Shown: positions 27,997 through 37,607, counted from the first letter of the stretch. The stretch: DNA of 64,000 nt from Niabella agricola (GCF_021538615.1 NZ_JAJHIZ010000003.1:806001-870000), one strand, 5' to 3'. Program-made: numbers and translations. Notes: generated from the sequence alone by a model not told the origin.

Positions 27997-28004
27997 TATC
28001 TTTG
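27997..28004 (+). promoter_or_regulatory. -7 promoter box of the GNAT gene
   Basis: TATCTTTG matches TAnnTTTG exactly. The ATGs at 28009 and 28012 are only 4 and 7 bases downstream, so the transcript would have almost no leader. A TTG lies 21 bases upstream of the box. Confidence 0.6.
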
Positions 28005-28011
28005 GGTAATG

Positions 28012-28515
28012 ATGCAACAGGAAAAAACCATAATCAGAAAAGCTTTAAAAAAAGAAGCGGTCCTTGTTCACCAGTTAGCGCTCAACATCTGGCCCAAAGC
28101 CTTTGAGCAGATCCTTAGTAAAGCACAAATGGATTATATGATACAGATGATGTATGCCCCCGATGTGCTGGAAAAAGAAATGGAACGGGGCGTGGAATTC
28201 TACATCCTCCGTTACAATGGAACGGACATGGGCTATACCGCCATTGAACAAAAAGTACCCGGCGCCTGGAAGCTCCACAAGATCTACCTGTCGCAACAAC
28301 TGCATGGAAAGGGAATCGGAAAGTTCCAGCTAAGAAGTATGGAAGAAGTTGTAAAGGGCTACGGTGCAAAAGAACTGTGGCTAAACGTAAACCGCCAGAA
28401 CAAAGCGGTTGATTTTTACAAAAGCCAGGGGTACGAGGTTCAAAAAACCGAAGATATTGATATTGGCAACGGCTATTTTATGAACGATTATCAGATGCGG
28501 AAAATATTGGATTAA
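28012..28515 (+). CDS. GNAT-family N-acetyltransferase
   Basis: The protein has 167 residues. The GNAT core is clear: a beta strand with YTAIEQKVPGAWKLHKIYLSQQLHGKGIGKFQL, where the Q-x-x-G-x-G acetyl-CoA loop is QLHGKGIG, then LWLNVNRQNKAVDFYKSQGYEV, the fourth motif. Such enzymes transfer acetyl from acetyl-CoA to an amine. The substrate is unknown. The frame runs upstream to 27835 through the direct repeat, but that part is not protein-like. The promoter box at 27997-28004 fixes the start at 28012 (or 28009). It stands alone. Confidence 0.88.
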   Translation: MQQEKTIIRKALKKEAVLVHQLALNIWPKAFEQILSKAQMDYMIQMMYAPDVLEKEMERGVEFYILRYNGTDMGYTAIEQKVPGAWKLHKIYLSQQLHGKGIGKFQLRSMEEVVKGYGAKELWLNVNRQNKAVDFYKSQGYEVQKTEDIDIGNGYFMNDYQMRKILD

Positions 28516-29035
28516 ACCGGTATGATCCGTGTTGCAAAGCATACATGTTGTGACTTTGACATTTAAAAAAACCAAAAACACCGTAGCCATAATAGCGCTG
28601 CACCGCAGCACCAGCACATTGAATTTTTCATTCTCATATTCCCATATTTCCAAATTTTCAAATTCACTACATCCGGTTTTCTTATAAATCTTCTGTCCAA
28701 AGCCTTCACCGGTCACTCGCCGTTCCAACTTATTTTTTATTTCGATACGCTATCCAAACCGGCGCTCCGCGATTGTAAACTGCAGCGACGGATGCGCCTG
28801 TAAAATAAAAAACGAACCACAAACAACTGATAATCAATTCAAAAAACCTCACATTGAATTTAAAATTCGAAATTTTCAAATTTTCAAATCCGAAAAGATT
28901 TTACATTTTCCAAAAATTCAAACAAGCAGGACCGTTTGCTAAATAGACGCCCTGCATTGCACCTTTCCATTAAAAATTTGTCTAATTTTACAGGCACTCA
29001 ATTGGATATATTTAAATAACAATTCAAGTTTTATA
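28516..29035. other. Intergenic region before leuC, no gene seen
   Basis: These are 520 AT-rich bases. Two stretches (about 28630-28670 and 28860-28895) carry imperfect runs of words such as TTTTCAAA and CCATATTT spaced mostly 8 bases apart, a relative of the 7-base arrays elsewhere. A one-mismatch -7 box, TAATTTTA, at 28983-28990 may serve leuC. I see no coding frame worth calling. Confidence 0.4.
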
Positions 29036-30445
29036 ATGAGCAACGCGACTACTTTGTTTGATAAGGTGTGGGATGCCCACGTGGTACGCCATATTGAAGA
29101 TGGCCCGGATGTACTGTTTATCGATCGGCATTTTATTCATGAGGTAACCAGCCCGGTGGCCTTCCTCGGTCTGGAACAAAGAGGTATTCCGGTAATGTAT
29201 CCGCAGCGTACTTTCGCCACAGCGGATCACAATACCCCTACTATGAACCAGGATCAGCCGGTAAAAGATCCCCTGTCTGCAAACCAGCTGGCGGCACTGT
29301 CCAGCAACGCAGCCAAATGGGGCATTTCACTGTGGGCATTGGGAAGTCCCAAAAATGGGATCGTACACGTGGTGGGACCCGAAAATGGCATTACCCAGCC
29401 GGGGATGACCATTGTTTGCGGCGACTCTCATACTTCTACCCACGGGGCTTTTGGAAGTATCGCGTTTGGCATCGGAACCTCGGAAGTAGAAATGGTGCTC
29501 TCCTCCCAGTGCATCATGCAGCCCAAGCCCAAAAAGATGCGTATTACGATCAATGGTAAACTGGGCAAAGGCGTGCTGCCGAAAGACGTAGCCCTGTACA
29601 TGATTGCGCAGATCACCGCAAGTGGTGCTACCGGTTACTTTGTGGAATATGCCGGTGAAGTATTTGAAAACATGACCATGGAAGGCCGGATGACCGTTTG
29701 CAATATGAGCATCGAAATGGGTGCCCGCGGCGGTATGATTGCCCCGGATCAAACCACATTTGATTATATCAACGGAAGAGATAAGGCCCCTAAGGGAGCC
29801 GACTGGGATATTGCACTCGCCTACTGGAAAACCCTGAAAACCGACGACGACGCCGTGTTTGACAAAGAACTGCATTTTGATGCTGTCGATATCGAGCCCC
29901 AGATTACCTATGGTACCAATCCCGGCCTGGGAACCGGTATTACCAACCATATTCCAAAGGCATCTGAAGTAAAAGACGGCGAGGCTTCTTATAAAAAATC
30001 GCTGGCGTATATGAATTTTGCAGAGGGTGAAGCCCTGCTCGGTAAAAAGATCGACTACGTATTCCTGGGCAGCTGCACTAACGGCCGTATTGAAGATTTC
30101 CGCGCTTTTGCTTCTATTGTAAAAGGCAAGAAGAAAGCCGACAATATCACTGCATGGCTCGTACCGGGTTCGCATATCGTGGAAGAGCAGATCAAATCCG
30201 AAGGCATTCTCGACATACTGAATGAAGCCGGTTTCGAACTGCGCCAACCCGGATGCTCGGCTTGTCTGGCCATGAATGAAGACAAGATCCCTGCGGGCAA
30301 ATATGCGGTAAGTACCAGCAACCGCAACTTCGAAGGCCGCCAGGGCCCCGGTGCACGCACTTTGCTGGCCAGCCCTTATGTGGCTGCTGCCGTAGCAGTA
30401 ACCGGTGTGGTAACCGATCCCCGCGATTTAATAGAGAGCGTTTAA
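29036..30445 (+). CDS. leuC: 3-isopropylmalate dehydratase large subunit
   Basis: The protein has 469 residues, normal for LeuC. The aconitase-fold iron-sulphur ligands are visible: Cys in FLGSCTNGR and the pair in [11 protein letters not shown]. Substrate-loop motifs such as [12 protein letters not shown] are intact. With LeuD it isomerises 2-isopropylmalate to 3-isopropylmalate in leucine synthesis. LeuD begins 87 bases on and the leuA-like gene follows, so these three form the leu operon. The C-terminus ends ESV, with the stop inside a GTTTAAAGTTC word. That word also occurs in the intergenic arrays and at the stops of hutU and dxs. Confidence 0.96.
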   Translation: MSNATTLFDKVWDAHVVRHIEDGPDVLFIDRHFIHEVTSPVAFLGLEQRGIPVMYPQRTFATADHNTPTMNQDQPVKDPLSANQLAALSSNAAKWGISLWALGSPKNGIVHVVGPENGITQPGMTIVCGDSHTSTHGAFGSIAFGIGTSEVEMVLSSQCIMQPKPKKMRITINGKLGKGVLPKDVALYMIAQITASGATGYFVEYAGEVFENMTMEGRMTVCNMSIEMGARGGMIAPDQTTFDYINGRDKAPKGADWDIALAYWKTLKTDDDAVFDKELHFDAVDIEPQITYGTNPGLGTGITNHIPKASEVKDGEASYKKSLAYMNFAEGEALLGKKIDYVFLGSCTNGRIEDFRAFASIVKGKKKADNITAWLVPGSHIVEEQIKSEGILDILNEAGFELRQPGCSACLAMNEDKIPAGKYAVSTSNRNFEGRQGPGARTLLASPYVAAAVAVTGVVTDPRDLIESV

Positions 30446-30522
30446 AGTTCAGGGGTTAAAGGTTCAGCGGATACCGTTAAACTTTAAACACAATTTTAAA
30501 TCTCAAACTTTAAACTTTAAAC
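30441..30522. repeat. Heptamer-phased array in the leuC-leuD gap
   Basis: AAAC occurs at 30479 and 30486, then 30505, 30512 and 30519, each group in 7-base phase (unit about TTTAAAC). A related reverse-sense stretch (TTTAAAGTTCAGG, TTAAAGGTTCAG) begins at the leuC stop codon. It fills most of the 87-base gap. Confidence 0.6.
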
Positions 30523-30532
30523 AAAAAAAGAA

Positions 30533-31129
30533 ATGGCTTACGATAAATTTACAATATTAACCTCCACAGCAGTTCCGTTACCCATCGAAAATGTGGATAC
30601 CGACCAGATCATCCCCGCCCGCTTCCTGAAAGCCACGGAGCGTAAGGGTTTTGGCGATAACCTGTTTCGCGATTGGCGCTATAACGCAGACGATACACCG
30701 AAACAGGATTTTGTACTTAACAACCCCATCTACTCCGGAAAGATCCTGGTGGGTGGTAAAAATTTTGGCAGCGGCAGCAGCCGCGAGCATGCTGCCTGGG
30801 CGATTTACGACTATGGGTTCCGCTGCGTAATCTCCAGCTTTTTTGCGGACATCTTTAAAGGGAACTCGCTCAACATCGGCTTACTACCCGTAACCGTAAG
30901 TGAAGCCTTCCTCGATAAAATCTTCAGGGCTATTGAAGCCGATCCCAAAACAGAGATCGAAGTCAATCTTCCCAGGCAATCCGTTACCATCCTGGCAACC
31001 GGTGATACAGAAAGCTTCGATATCAATGGCTATAAAAAGCATAATATGATGAACGGCTTTGATGACATCGATTACCTGCAATCCATGAAGCAGGATATCA
31101 ACGCATTTGCAGAAAAGAGCCTGTATTAG
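30533..31129 (+). CDS. leuD: 3-isopropylmalate dehydratase small subunit
   Basis: The protein has 198 residues, normal for LeuD. The swivel-domain motifs are present: VDTDQIIPARFLK near residue 22 and GGKNFGSGSSREHAAWAI. It completes the isomerase active site with LeuC. The start MAYDKFTIL follows an A-rich stretch. A structured region separates it from the leuA-like gene, 146 bases on. Confidence 0.96.
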   Translation: MAYDKFTILTSTAVPLPIENVDTDQIIPARFLKATERKGFGDNLFRDWRYNADDTPKQDFVLNNPIYSGKILVGGKNFGSGSSREHAAWAIYDYGFRCVISSFFADIFKGNSLNIGLLPVTVSEAFLDKIFRAIEADPKTEIEVNLPRQSVTILATGDTESFDINGYKKHNMMNGFDDIDYLQSMKQDINAFAEKSLY

Positions 31130-31157
31130 GCCCCACCTGTTGAAGGCATTTTATAAA

Positions 31158-31215
31158 ATCGTATCATGCTTCGCCTCCCGGGATGAATCCCAGGAACAGT
31201 GCAGCATGATACGAT
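31158..31215 (+). promoter_or_regulatory. Long hairpin between leuD and leuA
   Basis: A perfect 12-bp inverted repeat (ATCGTATCATGC at 31158-31169, its complement at 31204-31215) encloses a second imperfect stem (TCCCGGGAT/ATCCCAGGA). There is no T-run, so it is not a standard terminator. It could be an mRNA processing, stability or attenuation structure, or a small palindromic repeat. The structure is plain and the role is inferred. Confidence 0.5.
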
Positions 31216-31275
31216 CATTGAGCACACTCCTCACCGGGCAGTTATACCAACAAGCCCGGATAATACACCGGAAAG

Positions 31276-32793
31276 ATGAAACAACGATCGATTGAAATAA
31301 TGGATACCACGCTTCGGGACGGAGAACAGACCAGCGGTGTATCTTTTTCGGCAACGGAAAAACTAACCCTTGCCCAGTTGCTTTTAACAGAAGTAAAAGT
31401 AGACCGGATCGAGATTGCATCCGCGCGCGTTTCCGAAGGAGAATTCCAGGCGGTAAAACGCATAACCGATTGGGCTAAAGAAAACGGCCACCTGCATAAG
31501 ATAGAAGTACTCACCTTTGTAGATGGAGACACGTCCATCAACTGGTTGGAAAAGGCCGGTGCAAAAGTGATGAATATCCTTACAAAAGGTTCGCTGAATC
31601 ACCTGACCCACCAGCTCAAAAAAACACCGGACGAACATTTTAAAGACATTGCGGCCGTTATAAAGAAGGCACAAAAAAAGGGCATCGAATCGAATGTATA
31701 CCTGGAGGACTGGAGCAACGGCATGCGCAATTCCAAAGAGTATGTGTTTCGTTACCTGGATTTTATAGCAAAGCAGCCCATTAAACGTGTGCTGTTGCCC
31801 GATACACTGGGCATTTTAATTCCCTCCGAAACCTATGCTTATATCGCAGAGATCACAGAACGGTATCCGCAGCTGCATTTCGATTTTCATGGCCACAACG
31901 ACTACGACCTGGGCGTTGCCAATGCCCTGGAGGCTGTAAAAGCCGGTGCCCGTGGGTTGCACCTGACCATTAACGGCATGGGTGAACGGGCCGGGAACAC
32001 GCCCCTGGCCAGCATTGTAGCCGTATTGAACGATTTCCAGAAAGATGTAAAAACCAACGTAAACGAGAAAGCCCTATACAAGATCAGCAAACTGGTAGAA
32101 GCTTTTTCCGGCTTCCGCGTATCGCCGAATAAACCCGTGGTAGGCGAAAATGTATTTACCCAAACCGCAGGCATTCACGCCGATGGCGATAAGAAAAAGA
32201 ATCTTTATTACAACGACCTGATGCCCGAACGTTTCGGGCGCAAACGCAAATACGCACTGGGTAAAACCTCGGGCAAGGCCAACATTGAAAATAACCTGCA
32301 GCAACTGGGGATCCAGCTCCCTGATGAAGACCTGAAAAAAGTAACCCAGCGCATCATTGAACTGGGCGATAAAAAAGAAACCGTTACCCAGGACGATCTG
32401 CCCTTTATTATCTCGGATGTGCTGGACAGCAACACTACAACGGAAAAAGTATATGTTGAGGATTATGTATTGACCCATTCAAAGAATATGCGCCCGTCCA
32501 CTACGGTACGCATCCGGTTTGAGGATGGCGTTGTTGAAGAGAACGCGCAGGGTGACGGGCAATACGATGCGTTTATGAATGCGCTCCGCAAAATCTATAC
32601 ACAGAAAAAACTGCCATTGGCCAAACTCAGCGACTACATTGTGCGGATCCCCCCCGGAGGGAAATCCGATGCACTTTGTGAAACCATTATTACCTGGAAC
32701 CTTAACGGGCGTGAATTTACCACCACCGGGCTGGATAGCGACCAGACGGTAGCCGCCATCAAAGCCACGCAGAAAATGCTGAACCTGGTGTAA
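31276..32793 (+). CDS. 2-isopropylmalate synthase-family protein with regulatory domain
   Basis: The protein has 505 residues. The N-terminal HMGL-like TIM barrel starts IMDTTLRDGEQTSGVSF (DTTLRDG is the catalytic/metal motif) and includes HFDFHGHNDYDLGVANALEA, with the metal His pair, and NGMGERAGN. The C-terminal about 120 residues form the LeuA-type allosteric domain (RPSTTVRIRFEDGV, GDGQYDAFMNAL). It condenses acetyl-CoA with a 2-oxo acid. In this locus 2-oxoisovalerate for leucine synthesis is the best guess, but the sequence type also covers citramalate-synthase-like enzymes. I leave the symbol open for that reason. The neighbours leuC and leuD favour leuA. Confidence 0.88.
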   Translation: MKQRSIEIMDTTLRDGEQTSGVSFSATEKLTLAQLLLTEVKVDRIEIASARVSEGEFQAVKRITDWAKENGHLHKIEVLTFVDGDTSINWLEKAGAKVMNILTKGSLNHLTHQLKKTPDEHFKDIAAVIKKAQKKGIESNVYLEDWSNGMRNSKEYVFRYLDFIAKQPIKRVLLPDTLGILIPSETYAYIAEITERYPQLHFDFHGHNDYDLGVANALEAVKAGARGLHLTINGMGERAGNTPLASIVAVLNDFQKDVKTNVNEKALYKISKLVEAFSGFRVSPNKPVVGENVFTQTAGIHADGDKKKNLYYNDLMPERFGRKRKYALGKTSGKANIENNLQQLGIQLPDEDLKKVTQRIIELGDKKETVTQDDLPFIISDVLDSNTTTEKVYVEDYVLTHSKNMRPSTTVRIRFEDGVVEENAQGDGQYDAFMNALRKIYTQKKLPLAKLSDYIVRIPPGGKSDALCETIITWNLNGREFTTTGLDSDQTVAAIKATQKMLNLV

Positions 32794-33038
32794 AACCGGA
32801 GAAAACTTGAAATATCAGATATAAATAAATACACCCTAAGGAGCCCTGTTGCAACGGGCAACCCGCTTCCGGGGCAAGCGTATTATTTCCGGATATTACA
32901 TGTACCAGGCATGCCCCGGCACCAGCATTAAAACACCGGATGCAAAGCACCCCGCTAAAAAGCCCAGGGCCTCCGGAATTTACTACCGCTGAAATTATGT
33001 ATTTTAGCAGGAGCGGCATCATAGCCCAAAATATAATC

Positions 33039-34214
33039 ATGAAAAAATTACTACTGCTCCTGTGTTTCTATACGGCATTCTTTTTTAGCGCAACAGCCCA
33101 AGACAATTCCGGCAACCCGGATGATTCCAAATCTGAAAGCATTATAAAAACGAGACGCCTTCTGCTAGACCGGCTGATCGCCGATAATAAAATAGGCATT
33201 ACGCTGGAGAAGGAGCGGCTGCTGTCACTGGATGATGAAGACTACATCGCCATTTACCCCGTAGAATTCTGGCTGCTCTCTTACTGGACCAACGACTATC
33301 GATCCATTCTGCGTACAACACAGGGCATGGACCACCTTAAAGAAAACAAAATCCGTATCCCTCCTCCCCGGGACTATCTGGCAGCAAAACTTATCGAAAT
33401 CCTAACCCTCCAACAGGACAGCCTGTTGAAAGAAATCACCCAGACCAATCTTCCGGAAGAGCAGAAAACCTTTTTAACCATGCATCTCAAATACCTGCTG
33501 AGCAATACACCGGATCAACAAGCTGTATTGAATAACCTGGCCGATCGGTTTATCGACCGTTACCCGGAGAGTAATTATACACCCTTTATAAAATCTCATA
33601 TCCGGAATAAATACGTGCTGTCAGCCAATGGAGGTAGCATCTCGTTTCATGGAGGACAGTTCCGGTTTGCCGGTGCCTTAACCGGCTATTATAAAAGCCT
33701 GACCTCTTTCGGACTTACATTTGACCTGGTGCGTAACCACTGGCTGGGTCAGTTTAACCTGGCCGTTGGATCCGGCCGCACCAAAACCGAGATGCCGCTT
33801 GCCAACGGAGGTACCTGGCCCGCGGGTTCAAAAGTTACAGGCGGCTACCTGATGCTCACTGTTGGGAAATATATCACCCAAAGCCACCTTATCGATGTTG
33901 CTCCCATCGCCGGCGCCGGTATTTTTGGCGTCGATCCGAACGAAAACACAAAGGAACAGCCCGAACTGAAAGGCGCCGGCATAAGAACCACCATTGCCGG
34001 CAGCCTGGGTATTATTGGTGATATCAAACTCAAGAAAATGGATCCCGCTAAACAGCAATACCCGTTCCAGGGCGTTCAGGTTCCTTTTATAAGAGTTGGA
34101 TACGAATACATCGCCTCTCCCTTAAGAAGCAAATCGGTATCCTATAGTGGCAGTGTGCATAAACTGACACTGGGAATTGGCATTATGGGCCGCCGGCTCA
34201 ACCGGGTATATTAG
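33039..34214 (+). CDS. Exported protein of unknown function
   Basis: From the ATG at 33039 the protein has 391 residues. The signal peptide is about 1-21 (KKLLLLLCFYTAFFF, ending ATAQ). The middle (about 30-190) is helical and charged, and the last 180 residues are beta-rich with strand repeats (GGSISFHGGQFRFAGALTGY, GYLMLTVGKYI, PFIRVGYEYIAS), ending in an aromatic residue as in outer-membrane barrels. I do not recognise the family. It follows the leuA-like gene by 245 bases, with no sign of co-transcription. The frame is open to 32940, but the signal peptide sets the start. Confidence 0.75.
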   Translation: MKKLLLLLCFYTAFFFSATAQDNSGNPDDSKSESIIKTRRLLLDRLIADNKIGITLEKERLLSLDDEDYIAIYPVEFWLLSYWTNDYRSILRTTQGMDHLKENKIRIPPPRDYLAAKLIEILTLQQDSLLKEITQTNLPEEQKTFLTMHLKYLLSNTPDQQAVLNNLADRFIDRYPESNYTPFIKSHIRNKYVLSANGGSISFHGGQFRFAGALTGYYKSLTSFGLTFDLVRNHWLGQFNLAVGSGRTKTEMPLANGGTWPAGSKVTGGYLMLTVGKYITQSHLIDVAPIAGAGIFGVDPNENTKEQPELKGAGIRTTIAGSLGIIGDIKLKKMDPAKQQYPFQGVQVPFIRVGYEYIASPLRSKSVSYSGSVHKLTLGIGIMGRRLNRVY

Positions 34215-34240
34215 AAAGAGCTCCCGGTTAAAAGTTCACG

Positions 34241-34687
34241 TCAACGGTCAAGCCACCGTTTAAACCCTGGTGCTTTTTCCCTGCTGATATCTACCTCCAG
34301 CCTTAACGCGGGTTGCAGCAAAAGCGTCAGTTTCTGGTTTTCATGTGGCCGCACGCTTTGTATGGCATTGATATGTACAATATACTGCCGGTTGGCACGG
34401 TAAAACACAGAGGGATCCAGCAACTCCTCTATTTCCTCCAGTGTGATATAATCCAATATATACTTCTCTCCCGAGAAGGTATAAAGATAATTCAGGTGCT
34501 CCCGGTAAAAACAGGCAACATCAGATACCGATACCGGAATCCAGTTATTACGCACACGCACAATAAATTTTCTTTGTACAGCGTTTTTTTGATGTTCGCT
34601 GTAATGAACGTACCAGATCCTGTATGGCGGCCGGCGGCATTTGAGCCCCCCGATAATTCTTTTGGCCCTGTGAAACAGGAGGGGCAT
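34241..34687 (-). CDS. Stand-alone LytTR DNA-binding domain protein
   Basis: The protein has 148 residues. The last about 105 residues (FIVRVRNNWIPVSVSDVACFYREHLNYLY, then FYRANRQYIVHINAI) are a LytTR DNA-binding domain, the beta-type domain usually joined to a receiver. Here there is no receiver: the N-terminal about 40 residues are basic and unlike CheY. In frame upstream the reading is closed by a TAA about 100 bases before the ATG. It may be a natural single-domain regulator or a remnant of a larger response regulator. No histidine kinase is nearby. It lies 27 bases past the convergent gene's stop. Confidence 0.8.
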   Translation of the reverse strand: MPLLFHRAKRIIGGLKCRRPPYRIWYVHYSEHQKNAVQRKFIVRVRNNWIPVSVSDVACFYREHLNYLYTFSGEKYILDYITLEEIEELLDPSVFYRANRQYIVHINAIQSVRPHENQKLTLLLQPALRLEVDISREKAPGFKRWLDR

Positions 34688-34934
34688 AAAAGGAACGGGG
34701 CGTGTCGTTGCCTGCTGTATTCCGTATGCTGCGGTCGTTTTGAAACGGACTCTCTTCTGGTTCCGTTTATTTCCGGATTTATGAGATTACCGTCATCCGT
34801 TTTTTTTATTTGGGTTGGTAATAAATCATGCGATGATGACGGCCGCTGCTTTATTGCCCGGCCGGAAAGAAGAAGGCTGCTCCGGTTATGAAGCGGCCTT
34901 AATGGTGCTTCTCCTTACATTCTTTGCCCCGGGG

Positions 34935-35354
34935 TCAGAGCCTGTCTACCCTGCTGTTCCGGATCATAATATCGGCCACCTCCTGGTAGCAGGCAGCCCA
35001 GGCAGCCGCCACATCGGCATTCCAGTCTTTTCCCAATCCCTGCTGCAGCGTCCATAACAGGGCGTTTCCCACCAGCACATAATGCGCTTCTTTCACACCA
35101 TATCCGGTATGGCGTTTCGCCAACGCGGCAAGATACCCCGTAATCTCCTCTGTTTTTTCCAGGCGGGCTACCAGTACATTCAGGGATACATTCAGTTTCC
35201 GGTATTGGCCTTCCATATCAGAAGGAAACAGTTTTCTTAAACCCGGACTATCGGCAAACAATTTCCCATAGAAAGCACTACCCACTGCCGCTGGTGGAAC
35301 AAAGCGGAATAATCTCCAGGTTTTTTTTATAAGTATGATTTGTTCCTGTGTCAT
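34935..35354 (-). CDS. Single-domain globin
   Basis: The protein has 139 residues and resembles the globin domain of flavohaemoproteins and Vitreoscilla-type haemoglobin. The start is MTQEQIILIKKTW and the helix E region is MEGQYRKLNVSL. The proximal haem His is in LAKRHTGYGV, followed by HYVLVGNALLWTLQQGLG. No reductase domain follows. Such proteins bind oxygen or nitric oxide and may protect from nitrosative stress or aid low-oxygen growth. It is on the same strand as the LytTR gene, 247 bases upstream of it. Confidence 0.88.
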   Translation of the reverse strand: MTQEQIILIKKTWRLFRFVPPAAVGSAFYGKLFADSPGLRKLFPSDMEGQYRKLNVSLNVLVARLEKTEEITGYLAALAKRHTGYGVKEAHYVLVGNALLWTLQQGLGKDWNADVAAAWAACYQEVADIMIRNSRVDRL

Positions 35355-35792
35355 TCGTTATCTTGAGTCTCCGCTAATGGAAAAGTTCATTGTGCTAACG
35401 GCAAAATTTACCCGCGGCATCGGCAACCCGCCTTCTTACGATCGTAAAAACAATGCTGTCTATAGCACCTGTAACGACCCGCCGACCGTATTCATTCCCA
35501 AGAATGATTATCATTCCCGTTTATAAAAATGAAAAACCGCAGCAACCCGGGGAAATAAAAACCGCGCAAGCAGCTTAATTACGCATTGAAGCGGATAAGA
35601 AAGGGAATGATGCGTAATAAGGGAGTGGGCTGACGGGATTCCTAAAATTGACCGGCAGGCCTGGCGCCGTAAAATGATTTTTTTTTTGAAAAAATAATCC
35701 GGTATCCAGTATCTTAGGGGGCCGCCTGGACAGCTTTTTAGAAATTCTCTAAAAGGCCGCCAGCGCTGGTAGAAATCAAATAAAAAAGACGC
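35355..35792. other. Intergenic region before leuB with possible hairpin
   Basis: These 438 bases hold no gene that I can support. Near 35728-35763 the word GGCCGCC occurs twice, flanking an imperfect stem CTTTTTAGA/TCTAAAAG. This is about 30-60 bases before leuB and could form a leader structure. TATCTTAG at 35710-35717 is a weak -7 candidate (two or fewer mismatches). Confidence 0.35.
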
Positions 35793-36863
35793 ATGAAAAA
35801 AAATATTCTCATTGTACCCGGGGACGGGATCGGGCAGGAAGTAACTGCAGTAGGTAAAAAAGTACTGGATAAGATCGCTGAAAAATATGGTCATGAATTT
35901 ACGTATGATGAAGCGCTGATCGGCCACGCAGCCATCGAAGCCACCGGCAACCCGCTGCCCGATGAAAGCCTCGAGAAAATGAAAAAATCGGATGCGGTGC
36001 TGTTTGGTGCCGTTGGCCATCCCAAATACGACAACGACCCTTCCGCTAAGGTACGCCCCGAACAGGGTTTACTGAAAATGCGCAAAGAGCTGGGGCTTTA
36101 TGCCAACCTGCGCCCGATCAAATTGTTTGATGAGCTCCTGGGCGCCTCCAGCATCAAGCCGGAGATCTTAAAAGGAGCCGATATCCTGTTTTTCAGGGAG
36201 CTGACCGGTGATATTTATTTTGGTGAAAAAGGCCGCAAGGATAACGGGGATACGGCTTTCGACATTGCACAGTACAGCCGCTTTGAAGTAGAGCGCATCG
36301 CCCGTAAAGCATTTGAAGCCGCAATGACGCGCGGCAAGAAATTGTGCTCGGTAGATAAAGCAAACGTGATTGAAACCAGCCGCCTCTGGCGCGAAGTGGT
36401 ACAACAGGTGGCCAAAGAATATCCTGAAGTAACCGTAGAGCATCAGTTTGTAGACGCTACAGCGATGCTGCTGATCAAAGACCCCAAACGTTTCGATGTA
36501 GTGGTTACCGCCAACCTGTTTGGCGACATTCTTACGGATGAAGCTTCACAGATTGCCGGTTCCATGGGTATGCTGGCTTCCGCTTCAATCGGTGACGGTA
36601 CCGGTGTTTACGAACCGATCCATGGTTCGGCCCACGATATCACCGGTAAGGGAATCGCCAACCCCATGGCTTCTGTATTATCCGCAGCCCTGTTGCTGGA
36701 CATCTCCTTTGGTTTAAAACAGGAAGGCGAGGACGTGATCAACGCCGTGGACCAGGTATTGAAAGCCGGGTTCCGCACCGGGGATATTGCAGATGCCTCA
36801 ACACCGAAAGATAAGATCCTGGGCACCGATGCCATTGGGGAAGAGATCCTGAAGCGGCTTTAA
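35793..36863 (+). CDS. leuB: 3-isopropylmalate dehydrogenase
   Basis: The protein has 356 residues, normal for LeuB. Motifs include the N-terminal IVPGDGIGQEV, RELTGDIYFGEKG with the isopropylmalate-binding segment, VDKANVIETSRLWREVV with the catalytic Lys, DILTDEASQIAGSMGMLASAS with the metal Asp, and EPIHGSAHDITGKGIANP, the NAD loop. It oxidises and decarboxylates 3-isopropylmalate to give the 2-oxo precursor of leucine. It is on the same strand as the other leu genes but 3 kb away, with its own upstream region and a strong terminator. Confidence 0.96.
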   Translation: MKKNILIVPGDGIGQEVTAVGKKVLDKIAEKYGHEFTYDEALIGHAAIEATGNPLPDESLEKMKKSDAVLFGAVGHPKYDNDPSAKVRPEQGLLKMRKELGLYANLRPIKLFDELLGASSIKPEILKGADILFFRELTGDIYFGEKGRKDNGDTAFDIAQYSRFEVERIARKAFEAAMTRGKKLCSVDKANVIETSRLWREVVQQVAKEYPEVTVEHQFVDATAMLLIKDPKRFDVVVTANLFGDILTDEASQIAGSMGMLASASIGDGTGVYEPIHGSAHDITGKGIANPMASVLSAALLLDISFGLKQEGEDVINAVDQVLKAGFRTGDIADASTPKDKILGTDAIGEEILKRL

Positions 36864-36916
36864 GCAATGCGATGGATGCCTGCCATCCATAATTGCTGTA
36901 CAAATATTATGATAAA

Positions 36917-36950
36917 GAGGGTGTCTAAAAAAGACGCCTTCTTTTTTTTT
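36917..36950 (+). terminator. Intrinsic terminator after leuB
   Basis: A 10-bp stem (two G-T pairs) GAGGGTGTCT/AGACGCCTTC with a 5-A loop precedes a run of nine T. It is 54 bases past the stop codon. Confidence 0.9.
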
Positions 36951-37036
36951 AATGGCTATTTTTTCTTTGCCGGTTCATTGCGCCGATATTCCGGTTTAAG
37001 TATTTGCATTTATCCTTTCTTTGTTTTGCATGCATC

Positions 37037-37339
37037 CTAACGACAATCCCAATTATAAAACACTCCTGAAAAATCTTTATTTGCAAAATCAACGGGGGCA
37101 ATGAAGAAGTTACCAACGCCTGCATCTCCCCACATAATATGTTCATCGGAACCCATTTGAAACAGCAGCAAATAATCCGCAGTTAATGCATCCCCTTCAC
37201 GGAGATCGCGTTGAGTAAAATAGGCATAGCCGCCAAGCTTATGTTTCACCGGAGAAAAATGAAGGAATAGGGCACCTCTAACCCCGTTCCTGAATACCTG
37301 ACAATAACGATCAGCAATGTAAGGTTTCTGACAGATCAT
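37037..37339 (-). pseudogene. DUF1963 (YwqG-like) C-terminal remnant
   Basis: This 100-codon frame ends with HIMWGDAGVGNFFIAPVDFA, then FSGVFYNWDC, the strongly conserved end of DUF1963/YwqG proteins. KLGGYAYFTQRD is the earlier LGG-Y-FTQ motif of that family. Full-length members are about 250 residues, and the N-terminal half is absent. The 270 bases upstream do not encode it in any frame that I could read. It is therefore most likely a 5'-truncated gene remnant. An intact short protein is less likely but possible. Confidence 0.65.
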
Positions 37340-37607
37340 CTATAGGGTATTTTACAATATTGGTTACGGGAATCATTATCGCTTGAGAAAATCCTGCAGC
37401 ACAGTGGCACTCCTTTAAAAATAATTGGTCATATTGCACGGAAAACCATTTTTTTGAAGTAACTTACTGGAACAAAGCCGCTTTTTCAAAAACGGCTCTA
37501 TGCAATGGATTTTGATGAGGACAGGAATTTGTTTCAAAATAAAACTTGTCGTTATGTTCCAGCATCAGGTATTTCCCCGTAACAAACATTTCGGAACGCT
37601 CATTTCA

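Noticed and set aside
35511..36020. A 169-codon minus-strand frame upstream of and into leuB
   Set aside because: It overlaps leuB antisense and its reading is rich in Phe and low in normal protein motifs.
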